From Steroidobacteraceae bacterium (GTDB taxonomy: Bacteria > Pseudomonadota > Gammaproteobacteria > Steroidobacterales > Steroidobacteraceae): 64,000 nt of DNA. Under the pieces are notes generated by a model. The model worked only from the letters and a program-made list of their open reading frames with translations, had not been told where the DNA came from and searched no databases. Location: the NCBI GenBank assembly GCA_041395505.1, contig JAWLAG010000001.1, positions 248,001-312,000 on the forward strand, read 5' to 3'. Below, piece by piece: positions 50,250 to 59,463 of the stretch (its first letter is position 1; each line of letters starts with the position of its first letter). A program made the position numbers and the translations under genes.

Positions 50250-52190
50250 ATGACGAGCGGATACGAGCGCGGCGGCGCAAACGGATATGCAGCATTCAAC
50301 TGGGCCAGGGCGGGCGCTTTGCTGGTGCTCGGCCTCGGTCTCGCGCAGGTGAGCGTCAGCGATACGGCAACCCCGGCCATGCGATTGCAGGTCGATGCGA
50401 CCGACATCGATCACCGGATTTATCGTGTGCACGAGACGCTCGCGGTCACACCCGGGCCCATCACCCTGTACTACCCGCAATGGTTGCCCGGCAACCATGC
50501 ACCCACCGGTCCGATCGACGCGCTTGCGGGCCTCCAGATCGAGGCGGGCGGTGAGCGTATCGCCTGGCAGCGCGATGCAGGCGACATGTACGCATTCCAT
50601 GTAATCGTCCCGGACGGTGCGAAGCAACTCGACATCGATCTGCAGTTCGTTTCGCCCTTCGATCGCGCCCAGGGCCGCATCGTCATGACTCGCGAGATTT
50701 TGAGCGTGCAGTGGGAGAAGATGCTGCTCTATCCAGCGAGTGTCCTGCCGCGCGAACTCACGGTGGCCGCCTCGATCCGTCTGCCTGACGGCTGGCAATA
50801 CGCGACCGCGCTCGGCAGTGGGGCCGGCGTAGACGGGCAGGTGGAATTCGCGCCGACCTCGCTCGCCACGCTCATCGATTCGCCGCTGTTCGCTGGCGCG
50901 CACTTTCGCAGTCTGGAGCTCACCGGCAATTCGCCGCCGGCGCGCCTCAATGTGCTGGCACAGAATCCGCGCGAACTTAACATCGCCGACGGCCAGGTTG
51001 GTGCGCATGCCGAGCTGATGCGCCAGGCACGCGAGCTGTTCGGCGGGCAGCACTATCACCACTATGACTTCCTGTTGGCGCTGAGCGATGAATTCAGTGG
51101 CATCGGTCTCGAGCATCACCAATCGAGCGAGAACGCCGTCGCGCCGGGCTATTTCATCAACTGGAACGAGCAGCGCATCTCACGCGACCTGCTGCCACAC
51201 GAACTGGTGCACTCCTGGAACGGCAAGTATCGGCGTCCCGCGGACCTGACGACCGACAACTACAACCAACCGATGGGTAACACGCTGCTTTGGGTTTACG
51301 AGGGGCTGACCGAATACTGGGGATTCGTGCTGGCAGCGCGCTCGCAGCTCTGGGACAGGGATTTTGCGCGTGAATCGCTCGCCTGGGTCGCTGCTGTCTA
51401 TGGCGCCGACCGCCAGGGGCGCAGCTGGCGGCCGCTTGCCGATACGGTCTATCAGCCGATCATGAGCTATGGCGGCGCCGTAAGCTATCCCGACTGGCAG
51501 CGCCGGAGTGATTACTATTCCGAAGGCCAGTTACTGTGGCTTGGCATCGACGCGCGCCTGCGCGAGCTCACCAGCGACCGCCGCTCGCTCGATGACTTCG
51601 CGCGTCGTTTCTTCGGTGGCGATTCCGTGGACCTCGCGCCGTCGACCTACGAGTTCGCAGATGTCGTGGCCGCACTGGAAGCGATTGCGCCGGGCGACTG
51701 GGCGAACTACCTCGGCGAGCGGCTGCATACAAACAGCGCCGATAGGGTGCTCGAGGCACTCAGCCGAAGTGGCTGGCAGCTGAGCTACACGGCGGCTCTG
51801 TCGCCTTATATTGCCGAGCGTGAGAATGAGCGCAAGATCGTCGATCTGTATCATTCGATCGGCGTCGTACTGTCCACCAAGAATGCGGAAGTACAGGAGG
51901 TGCGCTGGGGCAGCGCCGCATTCGAGGCAGGCCTTGCGCCCGGGATGACGGTCATCGCCGTCGATGAACGCAGCTATACGCCGCAACTCTTGAAGGCCGC
52001 TGTCGCGGCCGCGCAGTCCGACGGCGCGGTCATCACGCTGCTCGTGCGGGTGCAGGATCGCTACCGGAGCGTTGCGATAAAATACTCAGATGGTGCCCGC
52101 TACCCGCACCTCGTGCCGCTACCTGGAGCGAAAGACCGGCTGGCCGCGATTCTCAAGCCGCGGGCGACGAGAGAGCGCTCAGGCAGGTGA
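50250..52190 (+). CDS. M61-family glycyl aminopeptidase with PDZ domain
   Basis: 646-residue zinc metallopeptidase. A hydrophobic N-terminal segment (AGALLVLGLGLAQVSVS) is probably an export signal. The N-terminal beta-domain includes YYPQWLPGNH. The gluzincin site is HELVHSWNGKYRRP (HExxH) followed by EGLTEYWG with the third ligand Glu. A C-terminal PDZ-like domain (VRWGSAAFEAGLAPGMTVIAVD) completes the family architecture. Characterised M61 enzymes prefer N-terminal Gly or Ala. GAGGAG six bases before ATG 50250 fixes the start. It lies 31 bp after the hydroxyproline operon in the same direction. Confidence 0.92.
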   Translation: MTSGYERGGANGYAAFNWARAGALLVLGLGLAQVSVSDTATPAMRLQVDATDIDHRIYRVHETLAVTPGPITLYYPQWLPGNHAPTGPIDALAGLQIEAGGERIAWQRDAGDMYAFHVIVPDGAKQLDIDLQFVSPFDRAQGRIVMTREILSVQWEKMLLYPASVLPRELTVAASIRLPDGWQYATALGSGAGVDGQVEFAPTSLATLIDSPLFAGAHFRSLELTGNSPPARLNVLAQNPRELNIADGQVGAHAELMRQARELFGGQHYHHYDFLLALSDEFSGIGLEHHQSSENAVAPGYFINWNEQRISRDLLPHELVHSWNGKYRRPADLTTDNYNQPMGNTLLWVYEGLTEYWGFVLAARSQLWDRDFARESLAWVAAVYGADRQGRSWRPLADTVYQPIMSYGGAVSYPDWQRRSDYYSEGQLLWLGIDARLRELTSDRRSLDDFARRFFGGDSVDLAPSTYEFADVVAALEAIAPGDWANYLGERLHTNSADRVLEALSRSGWQLSYTAALSPYIAERENERKIVDLYHSIGVVLSTKNAEVQEVRWGSAAFEAGLAPGMTVIAVDERSYTPQLLKAAVAAAQSDGAVITLLVRVQDRYRSVAIKYSDGARYPHLVPLPGAKDRLAAILKPRATRERSGR

Positions 52191-52412
52191 GGCGATGTGG
52201 CCTGCACGAGCGCCATCGCGCAATTGCTCTCGGGTTCGTCTTGCCGCAATGATCCCGACAAAACTCTTGATGCGTGCTTCGGACATGAGCGCATTGAGTT
52301 CGTCGTTGTAGCGCCTCGCCACTTCGCTTGCATCGATTCCAGTCTGGCCGGCTATGCGCGCAACGAGTTCGTTGGTTGAAGCCGATGGCTCGGTTTCATT
52401 GTTGTTGTCCAT
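52179..52412 (-). CDS. Small DUF3562-like protein
   Basis: 77 residues resembling the DUF3562 family of small helical proteins, recognisable by ELVARIAGQTGIDASEVARRYNDEL, then ARIKSFVGIIAARRTREQLR. Function unknown. The N-terminus (MDNNNETEPSAS) is disordered. The last 12 bp overlap the convergent M61 gene. ATG at 52412 chosen; a GTG directly upstream is possible. Confidence 0.72.
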   Translation of the reverse strand: MDNNNETEPSASTNELVARIAGQTGIDASEVARRYNDELNALMSEARIKSFVGIIAARRTREQLRDGARAGHIASPA

Positions 52413-52622
52413 CACCTATCGATGCTAATCATCGGCAAGGTCACTCGCAACCGCCGCGGCAAGATCCCTGGCCGCAACAAAACTGTAACAATTCCACGGC
52501 AGACCTGCGGCCGAGTTCAATCAGCAGGTTAGGTAGATATCCTGACGATTCCGGCACGAGACCATGTTACATTCAAATAACAGTTGCAATTTTCCGCGAC
52601 TAGACCCTGGGGGCCACGCGAC

Positions 52623-52979
52623 GTGAACTCATCGAGCTCGGCGAGCGGAAATTCCGTACACGATCGCCATGACCAGAGCGGCTATGTCGTCTTCTGCCGC
52701 GATGTGCCGCATAGCGCGACGTTGCGCGAGCAGGCGACGGCCGCACATCTGGCCTACATCGAGACGGTACTCGATGAGCTCAATGTTGCCGGGCCGCTCT
52801 ACGACGAGAGCGGTACGCGTACGGTCGGAAGTGTTTTCTCGCTGCGCACCAAGAGTCTGCAGAAGGCAAGGCAGCTGATCGAAAACGATCCCTACTACAA
52901 AGCCGGCGTATTTGCGTCGGTGGAATATTTCCCCCACCTGCCAGCGGCGGGCAAGTACGTCGGCGGAAAGATCTGGTAA
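52623..52979 (+). CDS. YciI-like protein
   Basis: 118 residues with a YCII domain, a ferredoxin-like fold of mostly unknown enzymatic role. Signals are YVVFCRDVPHSATLRE, AHLAYIETVL, AGPLYDESG and KARQLIENDPYYKAGVF, with the conserved His (AAHLAY) and Asp (ENDPY) in place. GTG at 52623 chosen because upstream sequence is not family-like. The 210-bp gap before it is AT-rich in places and contains an imperfect inverted repeat (TGTTA...TAACA). Confidence 0.82.
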   Translation: MNSSSSASGNSVHDRHDQSGYVVFCRDVPHSATLREQATAAHLAYIETVLDELNVAGPLYDESGTRTVGSVFSLRTKSLQKARQLIENDPYYKAGVFASVEYFPHLPAAGKYVGGKIW

Positions 52980-52993
52980 GCGTTACCAGCGAC

Positions 52994-53950
52994 TCAATCG
53001 ACGCGATTGCGACGCTCTCCCCGGGCGAATGCCAGGATGTTTCCGGCGACCTCGTCGATGCAGCGCTGCCTGGCCTCGCGCGCGGCCCAGGCAATGTGCG
53101 GCGTGACGATGAGATTCGGGATGTCAGTGGCCAGCAGCGGATCACCATCGACCGGGGGTTCGCTCGGGAGCACGTCGATCGCAGCGCCAGCGAGCGCGCC
53201 CGCCCGCAATGCCCCGGCCAGTGCATGGGAGTCGATGAGCGCGCCGCGCGCCGTGTTGACGATGATGGCATCCCGCTTCATCAAGGCCAGTCTCTCCCGA
53301 TCGAGGAGGTTCCGCGTCTCGTCTGTCAGCGGGCAATGCAGTGTGAGCACGTCTGCTTCGCGCAACAATTGCAGCAGGGGGATGCGACCATCCGCCGCGG
53401 GCGCACCGGCGCGGGCCGCGACCAGCACTTGCATGCCGAGTGCTGCCTCGGCGGCGCGCGCCACAGCGCGCCCCAGCGTGCCAAAACCAACAACCCCGAG
53501 CTTGCGGCCGCGAAGCTCGCGGATCGGATAGGCGAGCATCGTGAATTGCGGGCTGTCGCGCCAGCGACCACGCGCGACCAGATCGGCATGCTCCCGAAGA
53601 CCATGCGTCAGAAGCAGCATGGCTCCCAGCACGTGCTGCACGACGGAGGTCGTGCAATAGTCGCGGACGTTGCACACGGCAACACCACGGGCCCTGGCTG
53701 CCTCGAGGTCGATGTTGTTCGTGCCGGTCGCGGTAACCGCGATGAGGCGCAGCGCAGGATTCGCCGCGATGAGGTCCCGGTCCATCACCAACTTGTTGGT
53801 GATGATCACTTCGCAGCCGGCTATCCGGGGCGCGATCTCCTCGCGGGCGCTGAACTCGTGCACGGTGAGATCGCCAAGAGCGGCGCGCAGTGCGGCAAGG
53901 TCGAGATCACCACGACTGACTGTTGCGTAGTCGAGGAACACACCGCGCAT
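52994..53950 (-). CDS. D-2-hydroxyacid dehydrogenase (glycerate dehydrogenase-like)
   Basis: NAD-dependent reductase of 318 residues. The Rossmann motif is LGVVGFGTLGRAVARAA, and catalytic residues appear as Arg in VNTARGALID, Glu in LPSEPP and His in VTPHIAWA. The N-terminal VTATGTNNIDLEAA is typical of hydroxypyruvate/glycerate dehydrogenases. Candidate reaction: hydroxypyruvate or glyoxylate reduction. Divergent from the uracil-DNA glycosylase gene across 39 bp. Confidence 0.92.
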   Translation of the reverse strand: MRGVFLDYATVSRGDLDLAALRAALGDLTVHEFSAREEIAPRIAGCEVIITNKLVMDRDLIAANPALRLIAVTATGTNNIDLEAARARGVAVCNVRDYCTTSVVQHVLGAMLLLTHGLREHADLVARGRWRDSPQFTMLAYPIRELRGRKLGVVGFGTLGRAVARAAEAALGMQVLVAARAGAPAADGRIPLLQLLREADVLTLHCPLTDETRNLLDRERLALMKRDAIIVNTARGALIDSHALAGALRAGALAGAAIDVLPSEPPVDGDPLLATDIPNLIVTPHIAWAAREARQRCIDEVAGNILAFARGERRNRVD

Positions 53951-53989
53951 TCGACACCTGCCTTGTTATCCTGTCAGTAGAATAAATGA

Positions 53990-54589
53990 ATGCCGACAGG
54001 AATCGAACCCGGTCTCACCGATCTGTTGCATCGCATTCGCGCCTGTACCGCCTGCGCGCAACATCTGCCGTTGGGCCCCAGGCCCGTATTACGGGCAGCC
54101 AGCGGCGCGCGTCTGCTCATCGTCGGTCAGGCTCCGGGCACACGCGTGCACACGACGGGCATTCCGTGGAACGATCCCAGTGGCGATCGGTTGCGCGAGT
54201 GGTTGGCGCTCGATCGCGAAGTGTTCTACGACGAGTCGCGGATCGCCATCATACCGATGGGGTTTTGTTATCCCGGCAAGGGCCGCTCCGGCGACCTGCC
54301 GCCGCGTCCCGAGTGCGCGCCGCTCTGGCACGGACCGTTGATGCGTCACTTGCCGAACCTGCGCCTCGCGTTGCTCGTCGGCAGCTTCGCGCAGCGGTAT
54401 TACCTGCAGGAGCGGCGGGCATCCACGCTCGGTGAAACCGTCCGGCGTTGGCGCGACTACCAGCCGCAGTTCGCGCCGCTGCCTCATCCCTCGCCGCGCA
54501 ATCGCCGCTGGCTGAAAATCAATGCCTGGTTCGAAACCGACGTCGTACCGCAGTTGCGGCAACGCGTCCAGGAGATCCTGCATGACTGA
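53990..54589 (+). CDS. Uracil-DNA glycosylase family protein
   Basis: 199 residues of the UDG superfamily. Motif 1 is VGQAPGTRVHTTGIPWNDPSG; motif 2 is PHPSPRNRRW. A cluster TACAQH near residue 20 has only two Cys, so an iron-sulfur cluster as in family 4 is not evident. It excises uracil or a related lesion base, though some members of this group are uncharacterised. A TAGAAT -10 element at 53978-53983 lies six bases before the ATG and no ribosome site is seen, so the message may be leaderless. The end overlaps the nitroreductase start by 8 bp. Confidence 0.86.
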   Translation: MPTGIEPGLTDLLHRIRACTACAQHLPLGPRPVLRAASGARLLIVGQAPGTRVHTTGIPWNDPSGDRLREWLALDREVFYDESRIAIIPMGFCYPGKGRSGDLPPRPECAPLWHGPLMRHLPNLRLALLVGSFAQRYYLQERRASTLGETVRRWRDYQPQFAPLPHPSPRNRRWLKINAWFETDVVPQLRQRVQEILHD

Positions 54590-55253
54590 CCATCCGACCC
54601 AGCCGCTTCCGGACCAGCGCCATCTCTCCCTCGAGCAGACGCTTGCGCGGGCACGCGATTTTGCCGATGAAATGTCGTTGCGCCGTACCGTGCGCGAATT
54701 CTCGGATCGGTCCGTGCCGCGGGAAGTCATCGCTTCGTGCCTGCGTGCCGCTGCAACTGCGCCGAGCGGCGCCAATCAGCAACCCTGGCGCTTCGTCGCG
54801 GTCGCTGATGGCGATATCAAGCGGCGGATTCGCGCGGCTGCTGAAGCCGAGGAGCGAGAGTTCTACCAGCATCGCGCGCCACAGGAGTGGCTCGATGCGC
54901 TTGCACCGCTTGGCACCGATGCAGACAAACCCTTCCTCGAAGTGGCGCCGTGGCTGATCGCGGTTTTCATCGAGCGTATCGGCCTCGATGCGGAGGGGCG
55001 ACGCGCGAAGCGCTACTATCCGGACGAGTCCGTCGGCCTCGCGACGGGCATACTCATCGCTGCCCTGCATCATGCCGGCCTCGCGACACTGACCCATACG
55101 CCTAGCCCGATGAAATTCCTCAACGAAATTCTCGATCGACCCAAGGACAGGGAACGACCCTTCCTGCTGCTGGTGGCGGGCTATCCCGCGGCGGACTGCC
55201 GCGTGCCGCGTATCGAACGACTACCCTTCGACACCATAGCGCAGTTTCGCTAG
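54582..55253 (+). CDS. Nitroreductase-family FMN oxidoreductase
   Basis: 223 residues. The FMN/NAD(P)H site begins SLRRTVREFSDRSVPREVI (Arg of the phosphate pocket). It continues ATAPSGANQQPWRFVAV and SVGLATGILIAALHHAGLATLTHTP, with LLLVAGYPAADC at the C-terminus. Reduces quinones, nitro compounds or flavin-like acceptors; the native substrate is unknown. AGGAG precedes ATG 54582, which overlaps the glycosylase stop. Converges with the RND pump gene by 4 bp. Confidence 0.92.
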   Translation: MTDHPTQPLPDQRHLSLEQTLARARDFADEMSLRRTVREFSDRSVPREVIASCLRAAATAPSGANQQPWRFVAVADGDIKRRIRAAAEAEEREFYQHRAPQEWLDALAPLGTDADKPFLEVAPWLIAVFIERIGLDAEGRRAKRYYPDESVGLATGILIAALHHAGLATLTHTPSPMKFLNEILDRPKDRERPFLLLVAGYPAADCRVPRIERLPFDTIAQFR

Positions 55254-58200
55254 AGCGCTGGAGTGTCCGCAGCTTCCCCACGCCCGGGAACGATGGCGGG
55301 GGGAATCAGCTTGTAAACGACCGGAGTGACGAGTCGGGCCAGCAGGGTCGAGGACAGCAGGCCGCCGATGATCACCCAGGCCATGGGTGAATACAGACCG
55401 ATGTTCTGTACGGCCAGCACCATCAGGCCACCGATCGCCGTGGCAGAGGTCAGCAGGATGGGCAGGAATCGGATCTCGCCCGCCTGCTCGATGGCATCAT
55501 CGAGTGCGACACCTCGCTCGCGCAGCTGATTGGTGAAATCGACCAGCAGTATCGAATTCTTGATCTCGATGCCGATCAGCGCGATGAACCCGATGGTGGC
55601 CGTGAAAGAGATCGAATTGCCCGTGAGCAGCAACATCAACAGCCCACCGAAGATGCCGAGTGGCACAACGGTGAGCACGATCAGCGTCGACTTGAAGCTG
55701 CCGAATTCGAGTACCAGAATCGCGAAAATGCCGAAGATCGCGACGATGATCGCAGTGCCTATGCCGCCGAATGCCTCATCGCCGGCCTCCGACTCGCCAC
55801 CCAGGACATAGCTGTAGCCGCGAGGCCACCGCATGCTGTCGAGTTTTCGCACCACCTCGGCGGTCACCTTGGCAGTGTTGAAGCCCTTGGCGACCTCGGA
55901 GTCGATCGTCACCGAGCGCTGGCGGGCATAGTGCTGGATCGTGATCGGCGCCTTCTCGAATTTCAGGGTCGCCAATTGCGCGAGCGGTAGCAGCTCACCG
56001 CTCGCGCTTGGAATGAGCACGTCATTCAGTACTGTCAGGTCGGCGCGCTCGCCGACGGGCGTGCGCAGCATGATCGGATACTGCTCGCCATCGGCATCCT
56101 TGAATGTCCCCGCCGGTATGCCGCCGACAGCGAGACGCACCGCGCGGTCGAACTCGACAGTCGCGACGCCGAGCCGGTTGGCCTTGTCGCGGTCGACATC
56201 GAGACGCAGGTTGGTGCGCGGCGATCGCAGCGGATTCTTGACGTCGCGCGTCCCCGCTGTGCCCTTGAGCAATGCCTCGACCTGGCCGGCCAAGGTCTCG
56301 ATCGTGTCGAGATCGTCACCGACCACGCGCACGGCTATCGGTGCGGTTATCGGCGGACCGTTGACGAACTCCTTGACCTTGATGCGCGCCCCTGGATATT
56401 CGTCGAGCTGCTCGCGCAACTCATCGAGTTGCTGCGGTGTTCGACGCGTGTCGTATTCCTCGAGCTGTACGAAGAATTCGCCATAGTTTGCAGAGTCGTT
56501 GCGAACGATATGGTTGTAGTAGATCTGCGGATTGCCGTGACCGATGTTGGCGAACCAGCTGCGTACACCCGGCAGGTTTTTCAGACGGCTCTCCACGAAG
56601 CGCACGGCGGCGTCGGTCTCCGCAAGGCTCGAGCCATTCGGCGTCGTCACTTCGATCTGGAATTGCGGCGTATCGGCTTTCGGGAACAGGCTGGAGCCGA
56701 GTACCGGCACCAGCAGGGCCGACAGCAGCAACGATCCGCCGATGGCGACGGCGACGGTTGCCCTGGGGCGCGCCAGGCAGTAGTGCAGGGCGGGCCGATA
56801 GTATCGATGAATCACGTTCATGACCCGTTGCAGGAGCGCATTGCCCTTGGCATCTTCGTGCGCGGCAAGAACGCGACTCGCCAGGAATGGAATGATCAAC
56901 AGCGAGATCAGGAGCGAACCGACTATGGTTGCGATGACCGTGGTCGGTAGCACCCGTATGAACGTGCCGGCGTTACCAGGCAGGGCCATTAATGGAATGA
57001 ACGCGAATATCAAGGTCGCGGTGCAACCGAGTATTGCAACGAAAATCTGCCGCGTACCCGCCAGTGCGGCTTCGATCCGCGAGCCGCCAGCGCGCAAATG
57101 CCGGGCAATGTTCTCGACCACGACGATGGAATCATCGACCAGCAGACCGAGGGCGACGACGAAACCGGCGATGGACAGCTGGTTCAATGAATAATTCATG
57201 AAATAGAGTGCTGCAACGCCGAAGGCGAGCGAGAGCGGAATGGAGAACATGACGATTCCGGCGGCACGCAGTCCGAGTGGCAGCAGCGTCAGCAGCACGA
57301 GCGCGATCGCAATGGAAAAGTCGGTGTACAGGCGGTCGAGCCGGTGGGTCACATTGCGCGCCTGATCGAAGCCCTGTTGCAGGCTGATTCGCTTCGGGAG
57401 CGTCTTCTGGTAGGAATCGAGCGCCACACGCAGGCGTTCGCGCACGTCCAGAATGTTCGTGTTGTCCTTCTGGTTCGCGGTTACGAATACCGCGCGATGG
57501 CCATTGAATCGCCCGATATAGCGATGCGGCTCGTTGTCCCAGCGCACTGTGGCCACGTCGGCGATGCGAATCAACTGGCCCTTGCGCGAAGCAACCACGG
57601 TGTCTGCGACCTCGCTTGCCGAGGTGTAGCTGCCCGATGTCTTGAGACTGAAGCTGCGCGGACCGAGATCGACGAAGCCGCCGGGAATATTGGCATTCTC
57701 GCTCTCGACGGCGCGTGCGACATCCGCGGCCGTTACGCGCAGCTCCTTCATTCGCTCGACATCGAGCTCGATCCTGAGCTCGCGACGCGGGATCGCCCAG
57801 CTCTCGGCCGTGCGTATGCCATCGACCTGCTTTAGCGCGTCCTTGAGGGTACGCGCATAGTGCTCGAGTTCGTTGTACGGCGCGTCCTGCGAGACGAGCG
57901 CAAACTGCACCGTATTGACCAGGCTGGGTCCGACCTTGCGAATCTCGAGTAATTGGATTTCCTGCGGCAGATCCGGTCGCAGCGCATTGATCTCGCGGGT
58001 GACGTCGTTGTAGATCTCGTCGTGATCGCTCCCGGCCTTGAACTCGACTGCGGTGAATGCGACGCCGTCGGTGATGGTCGTCTCGAGCCGCCGGACATTG
58101 TCGAGTTCGGCGATGCGATCCTCGATGGGTTTGGCAACCAGCCGCTCGAGGTCCTGCGGATCGGCGCCCTGGTAGATCGTCGTAATGAAAAACAGCGGCA

Positions 58201-58324
58201 GCTTGAAGGAGGGATCCTCTTCGCGCGCGATGCTGCGAAAAGCGAATACGCCGACCGCGACCAGGCAGAGGAATGCGACCAGCGTGAACTGGTAGCGGCG
58301 GACCGGAAAATCGAGCATGCCCAT
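55250..58324 (-). CDS. RND efflux pump, inner-membrane transporter
   Basis: Proton-driven exporter of 1024 residues, close to AcrB length. N-terminal helix FTLVAFLCLVAVGVFAF, first periplasmic loop with EEDPSFKLPLFFITTIYQGA, then the TM2-TM6 block. The proton-relay Asp pair is in ALGLLVDDSIVVVENIARH. A second periplasmic loop and a helix block follow (GFIALIGIEIKNSILLVDF, LLTSATAIGGLM). HAE-1 type rather than heavy-metal (HME) type by general pattern. It is last in the tetR-tolC-MFP-RND operon and begins 14 bp after the MFP stop. Substrate unknown. Confidence 0.94.
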   Translation of the reverse strand: MGMLDFPVRRYQFTLVAFLCLVAVGVFAFRSIAREEDPSFKLPLFFITTIYQGADPQDLERLVAKPIEDRIAELDNVRRLETTITDGVAFTAVEFKAGSDHDEIYNDVTREINALRPDLPQEIQLLEIRKVGPSLVNTVQFALVSQDAPYNELEHYARTLKDALKQVDGIRTAESWAIPRRELRIELDVERMKELRVTAADVARAVESENANIPGGFVDLGPRSFSLKTSGSYTSASEVADTVVASRKGQLIRIADVATVRWDNEPHRYIGRFNGHRAVFVTANQKDNTNILDVRERLRVALDSYQKTLPKRISLQQGFDQARNVTHRLDRLYTDFSIAIALVLLTLLPLGLRAAGIVMFSIPLSLAFGVAALYFMNYSLNQLSIAGFVVALGLLVDDSIVVVENIARHLRAGGSRIEAALAGTRQIFVAILGCTATLIFAFIPLMALPGNAGTFIRVLPTTVIATIVGSLLISLLIIPFLASRVLAAHEDAKGNALLQRVMNVIHRYYRPALHYCLARPRATVAVAIGGSLLLSALLVPVLGSSLFPKADTPQFQIEVTTPNGSSLAETDAAVRFVESRLKNLPGVRSWFANIGHGNPQIYYNHIVRNDSANYGEFFVQLEEYDTRRTPQQLDELREQLDEYPGARIKVKEFVNGPPITAPIAVRVVGDDLDTIETLAGQVEALLKGTAGTRDVKNPLRSPRTNLRLDVDRDKANRLGVATVEFDRAVRLAVGGIPAGTFKDADGEQYPIMLRTPVGERADLTVLNDVLIPSASGELLPLAQLATLKFEKAPITIQHYARQRSVTIDSEVAKGFNTAKVTAEVVRKLDSMRWPRGYSYVLGGESEAGDEAFGGIGTAIIVAIFGIFAILVLEFGSFKSTLIVLTVVPLGIFGGLLMLLLTGNSISFTATIGFIALIGIEIKNSILLVDFTNQLRERGVALDDAIEQAGEIRFLPILLTSATAIGGLMVLAVQNIGLYSPMAWVIIGGLLSSTLLARLVTPVVYKLIPPAIVPGRGEAADTPAL

Positions 58325-58338
58325 GCTGGCTCCGGTTG

Positions 58339-59454
58339 TCAGCTGCGTTCGCCGGACAGGGGAATTTGCGCTTCGCTCTGGGCCGGTGCGACTACGTCGA
58401 CGATCTCGATTTTCTCGCCATCGTCCAGGAACAGCGCCCCTTCGGTGACGACCGCTGTGTTCGCCGGAAGGCCGTCGCGCAGCGCCACGGCGTCGTTTGT
58501 GAAGAACCCGACATCGACATCCTTGCGACGGGCATGATCGCCATCGACTACGAATACGCTGGCACGCCGCCCGACACCTTCGACCACCGCCGCGATCGGG
58601 ACATAGACCAGCTGGCGCTCCCGCGAAGTCGCCGGATAGATCCGCAATGTCGCCACCAGGCCGCTCGCGAGTCGTACCGGCGCCGCATCCACGGTGACCT
58701 CGACGTTGAACAGGCCGCTCGCAGGGTCCGCGGCGCCCGCGATCTCGCTCACCGTGCCCGGCAGAGCCCGGTCGTGATAGGCGTCGATACGCACTTCGGC
58801 CGGGTCGCCGATCTTCAGCTGCAGGACGTCGCGGTCCGCGAGCGCTGCCTTGACCACGTAACCGCGCGTGCGCGCTCCGAACAGCAGCACCGGCGCGCCT
58901 GGCTGGACGAGTTCACGCTCCTCGATGAGTTTGCGAAGTACGATGCCGTCATCGGGCGCGGTAATGACGGCGTAGCCGCGGTTGAATTGCGCGGCCTTCA
59001 ACTGCGCACGTGCAACAGTCTGCTGGGTACGCAGCGCTTCGAGCTGATCGAGTGCAATGACCTGGTCGGCATACAGGCGTTCGCCGCGCGCGAGGTCGCG
59101 CGCCGCCTTGTCAGCGAGCGCACGTGCCTGGGTGACCTGGGCGTTGATTTCCGTCAGCTCAATCTGCGCAAGTGGCGCTCCCTTGCGCACCGAGGCCCCC
59201 TCGTCGTACTCGAAACGGCTCAGTATCCCGGCGACCTTGAACGACAGCTTCATTTCGTCGCGATTGACGATCGCACCATTGCTCTCGATGGGCGGGGCCG
59301 CTGGTCCGAGGTAGGCCTTGGCGCTGCGAACGCGCGTTGCCTCAGCCGGCGCATTGGCGGTGCCCGAGCCGCAGCCGGACAGCACCAGGATCGAAGCTGC
59401 AGCGAGCGTCGCTGCAATCGAGGTCGAAGCAAGCGGGAAAGTTGGCTTCATCAT
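58339..59454 (-). CDS. RND periplasmic adaptor (lipoprotein MFP)
   Basis: 371 residues. Signal with lipobox (LVLSGCG) makes it an inner-membrane-anchored lipoprotein. The lipoyl halves are LSRFEYDEGASVRKGAPLAQIEL and AVITAPDDGIVLRKLIEERELVQPG, with a coiled-coil between (AQVTQARALADKAARDLARGERLYAD). Beta-barrel and membrane-proximal domains follow. It joins the RND pump and the TolC-type channel encoded on either side, and begins 9 bp after the TolC-type stop. Confidence 0.93.
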   Translation of the reverse strand: MMKPTFPLASTSIAATLAAASILVLSGCGSGTANAPAEATRVRSAKAYLGPAAPPIESNGAIVNRDEMKLSFKVAGILSRFEYDEGASVRKGAPLAQIELTEINAQVTQARALADKAARDLARGERLYADQVIALDQLEALRTQQTVARAQLKAAQFNRGYAVITAPDDGIVLRKLIEERELVQPGAPVLLFGARTRGYVVKAALADRDVLQLKIGDPAEVRIDAYHDRALPGTVSEIAGAADPASGLFNVEVTVDAAPVRLASGLVATLRIYPATSRERQLVYVPIAAVVEGVGRRASVFVVDGDHARRKDVDVGFFTNDAVALRDGLPANTAVVTEGALFLDDGEKIEIVDVVAPAQSEAQIPLSGERS

Positions 59455-59463
59455 GTGGAGTCC

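Noticed and set aside
52565..52582. Inverted repeat TGTTA-8-TAACA before the YciI-like gene
   Set aside because: Arms of five bases with a long AT-rich spacer can arise by chance; no T-run for a terminator and no neighbouring regulator.
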